Source of the DNA: Scatophagus argus
Taxonomy: Eukaryota; Chordata; Actinopteri; Scatophagidae
Length of the DNA: 64,000 nt
NCBI RefSeq assembly: GCF_020382885.2
Contig: NC_058499.1
Coordinates: 1,153,501 to 1,217,500, forward strand
Direction: 5' to 3'
Of the stretch, positions 48,230-59,495 are shown one piece after another. The notes under the pieces are model-generated. The model did not search any database. It saw only the letters and a list, made by a program, of their open reading frames with translations, and was not told where the DNA came from. The stretch's first letter is position 1, and every line of letters starts with the position of its first letter. Position numbers and translations under genes: made by a program.

Positions 48230-48372
48230 CTGAAGGGAGCAGGAGGTCCTATGTGAGGATGAGGAGGAGCAGACGGAGGAGCAGAGGGAGGAGCAGAAGG
48301 AGGAGCGGAGGGAGGAATAGACGGAGGAGCAGAAGGAGGAGTGGAGGGAGGAGGAGCGGATGGAGGAGCAGA
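48230..48372. repeat. Purine-rich 12-nt minisatellite
   Basis: About ten degenerate copies of a unit near GAGCAGAAGGAG, almost all purine on the plus strand. Open frames in it (Arg/Ser rich) are artefacts. Confidence 0.85.
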
Positions 48373-49075
48373 TTTTTATTGTGTGTTTAAGAACACAACA
48401 AACCAGTGAACAGACTGTTTTTATGTGCTCAAACAGAAGCAAATCAGCACATAAAAATCAGTTCTTTCCATCCGTCACTTTGTACTACAAACAGGTGATG
48501 ATGTGATGTGATGTGATGTGCAGGTGACTGACACACACACATCACATCACATCACATTCAGCAGACAGGAAGTGGACTTCAGTCACTGTTGATGTGACTC
48601 AGCCCAGCAGAGAGCTGCTGAGAAGTCCTCATGTCTATTGACAGAGTACCTGCTGGAGCTCACCTGAGTGTGACAGACCACCTGGATGTGTCCTGTCCTG
48701 TCCTGTCTGACCTCAGATCAGCTGGCTGTGGCTCCTGCAGGTTTTGACTGCAGCTGATGATTCATCTGCTGATTATTTTCTCCATGAATCCACTGACTGT
48801 TTGCTTTGTCGACCTGTGAAGACAGCGAGACACGTGGGGTTTGTACCTGCAGCGTCACAGCGGTTTATCAACAGCAGAAGGTTTTTCAAATGGGATGTAA
48901 AAAATAATCTGGTCAAAGAAAAACAAACTAACTGCACTGCCAGGATTGGAATATTTTTATTTATGACTTTAGTTTACAGACTCCAAAGTTCATATTCCTG
49001 CAGTGACAAACAAAACCACACGAGTGGGAGGTGTCTGTCATGACAAATACTTTGTTTTCTATAGTCCCCCCATCC

Positions 49076-49155
49076 TGTCTCTCCTCCCCGTCTCTCTCTC
49101 TCCGCCTCTCCTCCCCATCTCTGTCTCTCTGTCTCTCTCTCTCTCTCTCTCCCCC

Positions 49156-49196
<41 letters not shown>

Positions 49197-49275
49197 CGCC
49201 TCTCCTTCCCATCTCTGTCTCTCTCTCTCTCTCTCTCTGCCCCCGTCTCTCTCTCTCTGCCTGTCTCTGTCTCAC
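49076..49275 (+). repeat. CT-rich tract at the sall1 5' leader
   Basis: Roughly 200 bases of CTCT with CCCC and CTGT interruptions, ending 24 bases before the sall1 start codon. Frames through it on both strands are artefacts. Confidence 0.9.
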
Positions 49276-49298
49276 TCGGTCGTGTCAGAGTGGGAATC

Positions 49299-52200
49299 AT
49301 GTCCCGGAGGAAACAACCCAAACCGCAGCACATCCACACTGATGGTTTGTCTCTGCACAGACGCTCTGGTAAGTTATTTTAATCCTGAAGTTCAGTTTTA
49401 TCTGCGTACTTAAACTTCATGTGATTTTTATGCTTCTAAACAAAAGTTGGATGGTAAAGAAATCATCTCTTCGTTTTGGTTATGGTGTGTCATGGCTTTC
49501 AGACTTATCTTAAATTAAGATACTTTTATTTGCTGCTGGTCAACGCATTTACGTTAAACGTGAAAGAGACAGGAAATGTTCATAAACAGGCTGCCCTCTT
49601 TAAATTCAAGAAGTTCATGAAGGTTAATGGATCACTTCAGCCAACACTTCATTCCTTATGATACACAGACATTTATGAATGTTATTAAATGTCCTGACAG
49701 CATTAACCTCTCTGTCATTCGTCTGTTGTAGAAGATGCGGAGCCTCCTGCAGTGGATCACTTTGCTCATGTCTGCAGCCGATGCTGTGCTGAGTTTACTG
49801 CGCTAACAGGCCTGGAGCGACATCGCAGCGACTGCTCCGCAAACCCTCCGGTTCTGATTGTGAACGAGGATGAAGATCTGCTGTCCGGCAGCAACATTTT
49901 TCCTGCTTCATCACCAGCCAGCCGGAAGCCGTGTGAAACAGCTAATAACTCTGAGATGGAAGACGTGAACGCATCACGGGACAGATCCTACTCAAATGCA
50001 GAATCCATGGATTGTTGTAGCAGCAGAAGTAGCCGCAGAAGCGTGGGAAGCCCAGGGAGCACGAGCAGTAACCAGAGCATCACTGGCACTCAGTGTGAGG
50101 CTGTCCGTTGGACCTCGGTTTTCCCAGAACCTGAACCCGGCCGCTCAGCTGAGAATCTTGAGAGCCCTGAAGTGGCCGTGGCTCAGCTTTCGAAGTCGCC
50201 GCACTCGGAGAGCTGCCACAGTGAGGCCGACATCTCGTCTCTGCTGCAGCAGCTCCTCGCTCTGCAAATACAACAAATCCACCAGCTGCAGCTAATTGAT
50301 CAAATCCGTCACCAGGTTCTGTTGTTTGCTTCTCACCAAGCTGAGACACAAGAGACTGTGGTGATCTACACCAAAGACCTGTCATCTCCAAAATCCACCA
50401 ATCAGCTCAAGGCTCTCAGTGCTCATCAGCAACTCACTGCAGCTGCTGGCACAGCCAAACGTTTATCAACTCGGTCTGCTAACATAAGTAACTGTGAGCA
50501 TTTTACAGCCACAGAGCAGCCAAACCAAAGTCAGCCTGATAGCAAAGATGTGCCATCAAGCTCAGAGTCCTCACAAACTTTTAGGAAGCTCACGACAACA
50601 GCAGTTCACAAGCGTGTTTCCAAAAACCAGCATCTGAGCCGTGGTGCTTCTGACTCCCCACTTAACTTCTTATCCCAAACCAAGATGTCCTCTTTGATGT
50701 TTAGCAATAATTGCTTCATCAGTCAGACTTCTGAGACCTCCAGTTTACCGAAACCTTCATCAGACTGTGTGCCAAACATCAGTGAGATCGTGGAGGATCT
50801 GGACGCCCTGACAGCTTTGGCTCGGAAAATGAAATGCAAGAATCTGAAGCTTTCTGCAGCCACCCGGTCATCGAAAGGGTCTCTCTTCCAATGCAGATTT
50901 TGCACCAAAGCTTTTGGGAGCAGCAGTGCCTTGCAAATTCACCTGCGATCGCACACTGGAGAACGGCCATACAAATGCAACATCTGTGGGAACGGCTTCT
51001 CCACACGAGGGAACCTAAAGGTTCATTTTCAGCGGCACACAGAGAAGCACCCGCTCATCCAGGTGAACATGCTTCCAAAGCACCTGGATAATATCCAAAA
51101 AACTGCTGAGATTCCTCTTGACACGAATTTGTCACCAAAGAAGGCAGCTGCAAGATGGCTCAACAGGTCTCCACTCCCAACGACAGGAACCTCCGGGTCC
51201 CTGGAGGAGTCAGACTCCATCGACCTGTCCTCTCTCATCAAAAAAGAGGAAAACTTTATCTCAGTAGCCATTAATACAACACCATGCATGGAGCTCAGGT
51301 CAAAGGCAAACCTGACAAAGACCTCTGATTCAGATTGGACCAGTCAACATGTGAAACCATCTTTTGACTTCCTGTCCACAACAATGGCCACAAAGTCAGA
51401 GGAATCAATCAGTGTCATACCCAACCCATACATCCTTCCCAAATCTACCTCACTGTCAGGATTCCTTTCATTAAAACGCTCTAACAAGCCCAAACTCACC
51501 GCTGACAAAAGAGTGCCAGACCCAAATGAGTGTGCCATCTGCCATCGTGTACTCAGCTGTCAAAGCGCCCTGAGGATGCACTTTCGCACACATACAGGTG
51601 AGCGTCCGTACCAGTGTGAACTGTGTGGCCGAGCTTTCACGACCAAAGGAAACCTGAAGACCCACCAGGCTGTTCACCGTGCCACAGTCCCGTTAAGAGG
51701 ACAACACTCCTGCCCCATCTGCCACAGGAAGTTCACCAATGCTGTAGTCTTGCAGCAACATGTGCACATGCACATGGAAGGTCACTTTCCCAGCACAGAC
51801 CTCACAAATCAGAAATACTCAGTGGATTGTAATGAAGCATTTGGGGACAAAACTAAACTGAATCAAAGAAAAAACGTTCCTGAGGACGGAGGCTTTCGTG
51901 ACAGCTCATTACGTGGATTCAAATCCCTGTCCATCCATTTGTCCCCATCTCCGTTTGCTAAAAATCTAATTGATGCTAACAAGAAGACAGGTTTCTATGG
52001 GCTGCATGGGGAGCTGCAGCTCAAACGGATTAAAACAGAGAGGCCAGAGGGATCAAATGAGGAATGCAGTCAAACAAACAACCAACAGGCTGCTGACAGC
52101 AGCCAGCGGTGGGACACTTTGTCCATGTCTGGCAGTCCAGCTCCTGAGCAGGCTCCTAAAGGCCAAGCCTCCGTGTACTTTAAAACTGCAAGGCTTGACC

Positions 52201-54295
52201 AACCATTCCAGACTTGGCTTGACTCGACCACTTTAGCTCTTCATTCATCTGCTACAGCATCCGGTGACCCGACCACCACAGGAGATCCTCCCAGCCTGAG
52301 TCACAGTGTCAGAGAAAAGGCTTTCTGGAGGAACACTTACTGTGATGTTTGTGGGAAGAACTTTGCCTGTCAGAGTGCTCTGGATATTCACTATCGAAGC
52401 CACACTAAGGAGAGACCGTTTATCTGCATGACATGCAGCAGAGGCTTTTCCACAAAGGGGAATCTCAAGCAACACATGCTCACACATCAAATGAGGGACT
52501 TCCCACCACACCTCTTTGAACCCTCCAATCCTGACCGAGCACCCACCAATGAAGGCTCCTTGTTGCCTGTTGGTTCCCAAGCTGTAACGGCAGAGATGAC
52601 TACTTTCCTGAGCTCCTCTTTCAGGAATGGCTCTGATCTTTCTGGTTGTTCACAGAGCTCCTCTGTTTCTGAGTCCCCTCTGTGTGCTGTTGCACCACAT
52701 CGCCGGATGCCCAAACAGCACCACTGCAAGACTTGTGGGAAGAGCTTCTCCTCCTCCAGTGCTCTGCAGATCCACGAGAGGACCCACACCGGGGAGAGGC
52801 CCTTCGCCTGCGCCGTCTGTGGACGGGCTTTTACTACCAAAGGAAATCTAAAGGTTGGTTTCAAGCCTTTTCTACTACAGAAACCTAACGACCCAAAACA
52901 GGCTCCGTTCTCCCCCTGCTTCAGGCGCAATGTTCCAGAGGTCGCGTGTCATGTAGATGTACTACTGTGTATATCTTCTAATCCTGTGGTGTTCCAGCTC
53001 AGGATTTCTGGTTTTCATGAAGCAGTCTGGTATAGGAGGTATTCTGACTCATTTATTTATTTATTGTAATTAAACATCTTTGTTACAACTGATATCTTTC
53101 AGACCTGGTCTGTACTGGGACAGCTGTAACACCGTGACACTTCATGTCCCATATGGTCTAGCGGTTAGGATTCCTGGTTTTCACCCAGGCGGCCCGGGTT
53201 CAACTCCCGGTGTGGGAATTAATATTTAGCCAGCATGAATCTGTCATTTGTACATTTGAGTTGCTAAATTCACTGCTGAAGCTCTGAAAACAAGAACTTA
53301 CTTAAACCCTACAGGAGAACCAACAGATGGAGGTTGCAGACTTGAAGCAACCTGGCTTTGGTCTGGTGTCGGCCCTGGGATGAGGACTGTGTTAAACCAG
53401 TACGGGAGGCTGCGTTGGTGTTTTAATACAGGAAGCCTGGCTGGAGTCACGGGAATGTGTTTAAGTGTTTATCAGACACCAGCGTTTTGTAAGAAACACA
53501 CACAGGATTTTATCAATGACTCGACTACGTAAACATTCAGCGCATTAATCAGAAGCCACACGTTCGTATTCGAAGATGAACATTTTCAGGATTTACGCAG
53601 CGACTGTTGTCTCTGCATGGCTAAATATTAATTCCCATACCGGGAGTCGAACCCGGGCCGCCTGGGTGAAAACCAGGAATCCTAACCGCTAGACCATATG
53701 GGACTACATGTCAGTAAACCAGTTAGTTAGTCTGCACATGAATAAAATAAACAAAATATTTAAATATTTAATATCTTAAACTGCTCAACCTGCACAGACT
53801 GTCATGTGACCGTCACTGCATTTGTGTGTGTGGGTGATTTGACACTTCCTGCCACGAGTCCATTCATAAATACATGTTTCAGAAGGACATTATCTGTCGC
53901 CAGTCGGGTTTCTCCATCCATTTCAGCCAATCATATGAGCCTAGATTCATGGTTTGCGATCAGGTAGTGTTACACCTGTGGAAACAAAAGCACGTCCAAA
54001 CTAACCAGTGACTGCACTCCTGCAGGTCCACATGGGAACTCACATGTGGAACAGCGCCCCCAGCAGGAGGGGCCGCAGACCGTCGGCGGGGTTTGGGACT
54101 CGTCCCCTTAAACCTCCTGAGTCGTCGGCGACGCTTTCCTACTGCAGAAAGTCGGTCCACCCCTGGAACCAAAGTCCAGGAGGCGTGAAGATGAGCGAAT
54201 GCTTGGTGAGTGGAGGGACGTCCTTCCCCTCAGGACACGTGGGACTGAAGAAGACGCCTGTCCACAGCAGCGAGCCTCCAGCTGCTAACAGTTAA
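49299..54295 (+). CDS. sall1: Spalt-like transcription factor Sall1
   Basis: Three exons (49299-49368, 49732-52853, 54026-54295), phases consistent, 1,153 aa (human SALL1 1,324). The start encodes [12 protein letters not shown], the conserved SALL peptide that recruits the NuRD repressor. Then come an N-terminal C2HC finger (about residues 38-60), a Gln/Leu-rich oligomerisation stretch ([20 protein letters not shown], about 190-225), and four C2H2 clusters: a pair (about 409-460), a triplet (624-705), a pair (894-946) and a final pair (1022-1075). The last finger is split by intron 2, as in SALL1. Four clusters exclude SALL4. Position between rbl2 and snx20 supports SALL1 over SALL3. It is a nuclear transcriptional repressor of limb, kidney and neural development. 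The region after the last fingers is short (about 80 aa). The shorter length may point to a diverged duplicate (sall1b; inference). Confidence 0.93.
53147..53218 (+). tRNA. tRNA-Glu (anticodon UUC)
   Basis: 72 nt. Acceptor stem TCCCATA pairs with TGTGGGA (one G-T pair), discriminator A. The anticodon stem CCTGG/CCAGG encloses loop TTTTCAC, giving anticodon TTC. Box A TGGTCTAGCGG (53154-53164) and box B GGTTCAACTCC are intact. No T-run terminator of four or more follows within 20 bases. Confidence 0.95.
53632..53703 (-). tRNA. tRNA-Glu (anticodon UUC), inverted copy
   Basis: Minus-strand tRNA with fully paired acceptor stem (TCCCATA/TATGGGA), the same anticodon loop TTTTCAC (anticodon TTC) and intact boxes A and B (GGTTCGACTCC). 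It differs from the plus-strand copy at only a few positions. It shares the 3' flank AATTAATATTTAGCCA, showing that both come from one duplication. Confidence 0.95.
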
Positions 54296-54880
54296 AGAGC
54301 CTCACTGCCAATTCGCTGATTGGTGGAACAAAATGAAGGCTGAATTGTTTATTTGTACTTTGCAACTTGTTCTGCTCTGTCGCTGCACTTTTTAAAATGC
54401 ATTTAAATGTTACGATATCAAATATAAAGCTGTGGTGCTGTGTGAGATTACAGCTGACGTACATGTTCCACATGGCAGTGAGAAGTATGTTATCATGTCC
54501 AACAGACTTAAATATGCTGATTATTGTGATTGCAGGTCTACCATTTATCTTTGTTTTTAAGTCTTACATAACAAACGTAACAGAGTTATGCTTTGTTGTT
54601 TGGATTTATTTGAATTGTTTACTTCTCTGATTTCATCAATTAGAAACTACTGATTATGTGACAACTGAAACAGCTCGCCGCGTTTGATTCACAGTGTTGC
54701 ATTAAAGCCCTTTGAACGGTCCTGTACAGCAGGCCAGCCAGCGTCAGTGACGTGAGACAGCTGTCGTCATGGATACGGGCAGGACAGTCGAGGGTCATAT
54801 GAAATGTATCTGTTCTGTCCCTACTGAAGCTGCCGTCACAGTTCAAATCTGAGCTGAAGACTCAAACGCCGGCGAGCGTT
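54296..54880 (+). other. sall1 3' UTR and flank
   Basis: AT-rich sequence following the stop codon; no canonical AATAAA was located with confidence. No exon or named repeat is seen. Confidence 0.4.
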
Positions 54881-54887
54881 CAGCCGC

Positions 54888-55400
54888 ACAGCAGTGGCGG
54901 GCCGTACATTTGGTACCTGGGCCTTCAGTGGGGACATACCTGACTTAGTCCACCTCTTAACACAACCGCTATCATGTCGCAATTAAAGAAAAATATACTA
55001 TAACGATACTATCCAAAAACGCAACATGACGAGGCGTGGCGTTAGAGAGAGAGGAATTTCGCGTGTTGAGGATAATAACCATTATTAATACAACAAGAAA
55101 CACAGTTAAGACAACTCCAACCTCTACACTACAACCGCAGCTGTGCCGTGTACATCACCTGGAGCAGTTCAGACCTCTGCTCTGACCGCCCAATCAGAGG
55201 ACAGAGGAATGCTCACAGTGAGGATTCTGAAATCTGATTGGCTAAAGAAACAGTCAATGGCCAACATAGTCTAAATTGCACTGGCCAGCACTACTGATTC
55301 TGAAGGCCCTGGGCAGATTAGACTGACATGGTAACACATAGAGGCTGAAATCTGATTGGACAAAAATCGAATATCCACACACACGTACTGGAAGCGGTGC
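54888..55400. mobile_element. hAT-like non-autonomous element fragment
   Basis: It starts with CAGTGGCGGGCCGTACATTT (54892-54911), a terminal sequence typical of a common teleost hAT-type family. An interior with repeated AATCTGATTGG words (about 55231 and 55352) and AGGCCCTGGGCAGATTAGAC follows. The opposite terminal repeat is not found, so the copy is truncated or decayed. Family assignment is from memory and approximate. Confidence 0.5.
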
Positions 55401-56214
55401 AGCCCAGAGACATGCTACGAAGTGAAGAGAATAAACTGTTGGGAATAAATTAATACAATTTCATGGAACAAATATTAGAATTTAGGTTGTAAATGTGGGT
55501 CAGTGGTTCTGATCGTGTTTAGGCCAGCAGAGAAGGCCTTGCTGGTCCTGAGGGCCCCCACTGCCACACACAGGACTGAAGCCTGAAACTGAACCTGCAG
55601 GCGTCTCAGACAGACAACAGACAGACAGACGGACAGACATGACTCACTGCTGCACACACACACACACACACACGCACAAACACACACTCTGTTAAAATAA
55701 CGATGACTAAGTTGGAGGATCGCAGCTGAGCGTCCCTGTGAAGGTCAGCACTGCAGCGACGCGCCGACACAAACAGCCGCTAATCTGCTTTCTTCACTTC
55801 CGCTAAGACGTTCATGATGTCAGCCAAACATTCTGAGTTCAACGGAACGTGTTCCTCTAAAGGTGAAACTGGTTTCTAGTCCATAGGAGGTATCACGTGC
55901 CGGACGGTCAGACGGCCCTGAAAGACGGACTAACGTGTTCAGGATACTTTCTGACTATTAGAAAAACATCAGATTCACCCTTTAGGACTCAATCAGATGA
56001 ACGTGTTTAATCTACTCAGGCCTCAAAACTGGACTTTTTAAATGTTTTAAAGGTCTAATAAACTGGCTGGCTGTTCTGTCATGATATGACAGCGTTGTGA
56101 TTGACCAGCAGCAGGACAGGCTGCACCTCCACCCTCCACCGCCCGTCCTGGTGGTGTTCTCATGTGTAGCGCAGCAGCACAATCAGCAGCTTACTTAAAA
56201 AAAAAACAAAACAA

Positions 56215-56450
56215 AGGTGATGATGCATATTTCACATCAGAACTGCCCGGCTCAGCACGTTGTTTGCAAGAAAGCATTTCCTTTGTGAGCATTTCAGCGG
56301 CAGCCACGGCTCTATTGTCACCCTGACAATGGAAATATGCAATAACAAGAAGACCTGCCAAATCTGCGACGGGCTGACGGCCTCCCTGCCCCCTCGTCCC
56401 CGCCGAGCCCCCGCCGAGCCCCCCGCCGAGAACACACTGATTTAGCTTTG
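56215..56450. promoter_or_regulatory. Candidate enhancer with inverted SOX-type sites
   Basis: A unique block with ATTGTCACCCTGACAAT (56314-56330), an inverted pair of ATTGTC sites spaced by 5 nt as expected for a SOX dimer. Nearby are TTTGCAAG (56262) and ATATGCAATAACAAG (56335). About 2 kb downstream of the sall1 stop codon. Conservation cannot be tested here. Confidence 0.4.
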
Positions 56451-56747
56451 TTGGCAGCTGCTCACATCATCTGTGATCACAAAGCACACAGCAGCTTCAG
56501 AGGCAAAGTCTCAAGCCTCAAGTCTTCTCGGTCGCATCCGCACAGAAATAATCACAAGTCCAGGACTGACTGATCAAAAGAGCAGCAGAGTAATCATCAT
56601 TAATCCATAAGTAAGTGTGCTAAATGAACAGCTGAGCTTCAGCAGCCGCAGACTCCTCAAGCTCCTGAGTCAAAGTTAAACTGACGTGAGATCAGAGAGG
56701 AGTGAGCGCTCTGTTGAACAGAAAGTCTCCGTCCTCTGGCTGAGGGA

Positions 56748-56915
56748 TCAGCCTCAGAAGGTCTCAGAAGGCCTCAGAAGGCCTCAGAAGGCCTCAGCAG
56801 GTCCCGGAAGGCCTCAGAAGGTTTCAGAAGGCCTCAGAAGGTCCCAGAAGGCCTCAGGAGGTCCCAGAAGGCCTCAGGAGGCCTCAGGAGGCCTCAGAAG
56901 GTCTCAGGAGGCGTT
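56748..56915. repeat. 10-nt minisatellite (GGCCTCAGAA)n
   Basis: About 16 degenerate copies of a 10-nt unit with CAGAAG/CAGGAG variants and interspersed GGTCCC copies. Its 110-codon frame is an artefact of the repeat. Confidence 0.92.
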
Positions 56916-58988
56916 TCATGGACTCACTGGTCTCCAGGATGTGATCACATCTCAAAGTGTCAAGTCGGTGGAAACTGATGCTTACGTATCACTGAGTCTT
57001 AACAATAACATTCATTAATACAAGACAAACCAGCCGTTAAGTTTCCCCTGGCAACATTCAGCCTACAAGGAAACCAAACTGAACACTTGGGGTGCATCCC
57101 AATTCTCTTCATCACATCCACGTCTCCTTCACTTGCATCTTTTCCTTGTGCAGCGTGACAAACACGCTCACGTCGTAGTTAGAGAAGTACTGCATCAAGA
57201 GTGGACATCTTAACTACATGGTGATAAAGCAGCAGGCTGAGCTCTCACTCTGTGACTCAGCTTCCTGTAGCTCATTGATTATTGATCGTAGGACGTGTGA
57301 GGGCTCGGAGCTGCAGCATCCATTAGTGACAAACACGCGGACGCTTCATTGGTCGATCTCTGAGTGTGTCTGACATTTCACGTGACCTTTTCAGGCGCTT
57401 CAGAGTCGTCCAGATGGCGTCCATCACGGCTCACAGTGACGGTTCCTCTCACTCGCTGTCACATCCACATTCACACTGTCACTCGAACATGCGCAACAAC
57501 AAATTTGACTCGGACTTGAGCACCAAAGACTTGTGACCTCACTGGGACTTTGGACTTGAAAACACTCAACACCTCAAACCCAACCGACACCAGCGGGTTG
57601 TGACTGCGTGGTGACCTGCTGTTTGCCCTGGACAGGAAGCTGCGGCGCTAACTTTGGTTTTCAGGTCACTGCGGAGTAAAATCCCTGTGATCAGAGGTGG
57701 AGACAGCAGCTCCTCCTTCCTGTCTCTCTTCTCTCAACAGTCAGCTGAGGACGTGTCTCACCGTCCAGACGTCCAAACAGACAGAGACCTGTGTGGTCCA
57801 GCTGGTGCCTTGTTGAGCCAGCGAGGCCTCAGAGGAATCCCTTTGTCTCCACCACAAGCGCTCGTTTATGTGCTTATTTTGTAAATGAGACACGAGTCCA
57901 CAGGCTGACGATTGTTTCATACGCGAGCAGCAGCGTGGAGACAAGAGGCGCCGGCTGTCACTGCATTACGACCTGAAAAGGAAAATATGCAGCAGCCAGC
58001 AGATGTCCTCACGTCCACGTCAACTGCTTTATGTACTTTTATGTTGTACATGTACTTCATTGAAGACCGCATCAGCAGTGTCCTCTGTGAGGCAGCACAC
58101 TGAGACGTCCAACGTCCTGTGAACGTGTCTCCACCCACTGAACTGTCTGTCGGACTCTCAGCACCGACCGCTCGCGCGATGTTGTTCGTTTTGCTCTGAC
58201 GCGCCTCTCACGTTCCCGCACGTTCGTCTCTTCATGTCACGTACCGTCAGGTACCATCAGGTACAGTCAGGTAAGTGGCTCGCGAGGCGTGTGTTGCCTT
58301 CAGATGATCGGTCGGGATGTCTGGACTGTTTGGCACAGAGACACGTGATCTGTCGCGGGGTAGACACCGCCCGGCTGGTGCCACCAGAGCCACGAAACAA
58401 ACTGACTGTGATGCGCCGCGCCCCCCCCCACACACACACACTCACACTGATCTTCACTTTCACTTCCGCTCCACCCGCTTTGTTTGTCACTTCAGCTGGT
58501 TTGAATTCTTCCTCAGAGGGACTTCCTCCTTCACACACACACACACACACAGGTTGTATACTCTGAACACTAAAGTACTGCGCGTGAGTAGAACTGTGAC
58601 AAATCTGTTCTTTACTGCAGTGTTTACATTTTGTCTAATGTGCTCTTCCATGTGTTCATTAGTGATAAAGGAGAGTGTAACGCCGTGTAAAGAATACTCC
58701 TGTACTTCTATCTGAGTGACAGCCTGAACTCTGGACTTGTACACACGATGGAGTATTTTTATACTGTGGCTTTACTGACTGAACTGTTCTGTGTGTGTTT
58801 CCAGCACACACTCTGGGTATTTGTACTTCTCTGGAGCTTTTCAACCCCTCGCTGAGCTGCAGGAGTCGAGCTCAGACGGTTGTTACTGGTGTGTAAATCC
58901 TAAACCAAAGTGAGAGTCGATGAAGAAAGGACGTGCTGGCTGTTAAACAGGTTTTTCCTTCCTGTTTTGGATCAGCTGTTGGGCTGCG

Positions 58989-59423
58989 ATGGCAGAGGCA
59001 CAGAAAGACACCAAAGACCCGACTGAGCCTGACGGGACCACTCAGGATCCAGGTTCACAGTTTTTATGTTAACCTTCTGTTCCTCAACAGGCCTCATCTT
59101 CCTCTTCTTCTTCTTCTTCTTCCTCCTCTGCTGCAGTGATGTATGAAGCTGATGATAAAGGAGCAGTTCAACAAACCAGAGATTGTGTTCAAACTTTACG
59201 ATTTGGTTTCATGTTGTGACATCACTGGGCTTAAGGTCTGCTTTGTTGTTATAAAATGTAAAAGCATTTCATTCAGCCGACTGGGCTGGAAAAGCTTTTC
59301 CTCTTTCAGGAAGCTTTCTGTCTGTGGCCGCACACTGAAGACATGAGGCGTTCAAGTGCTCCTCCACTTGTTTTAGATGACAAAAATTCTTCTTTCTGCT
59401 CCCAGTAATCAAGATCTTAAACC

Positions 59424-59495
<72 letters not shown>

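Larger units (their letters stand above)
47651..49298. other. rbl2-sall1 intergenic region and sall1 5' leader
   Basis: No gene. It contains a GT microsatellite (48100-48150), a purine-rich 12-nt minisatellite (48230-48372), a 16-bp imperfect hairpin of GATGT/ACATC units (48503-48555), and a CT-rich tract (49076-49275) directly before the sall1 start. Confidence 0.6.
52854..54025 (+). other. sall1: sall1 intron 2 hosting two tRNA genes
   Basis: The donor is a weak GTTGGT; the acceptor CTCCTGCAG is good. The exon frame stays open 72 codons into the intron (to 53069), so retention would yield a protein lacking the second half of the last zinc finger. Two tRNA-Glu genes lie inside, facing each other. 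Confidence 0.75.
55401..58988. other. sall1-snx20 intergenic region
   Basis: No supported gene. It holds a candidate regulatory block (56215-56450), a 10-nt-period minisatellite (56748-56915), and CA runs (55656-55685, 58430-58450, 58533-58552). Frames across it lack domains. Confidence 0.5.

Noticed and set aside
48961-49413. Arg/Glu-rich and Ser/Leu-rich frames on both strands
   Set aside because: Translations of the CT tract in the sall1 leader.
56686-57018. 110-codon Arg/Pro/Gly repeat protein
   Set aside because: Translation of the 10-nt minisatellite; no splice or homology support.
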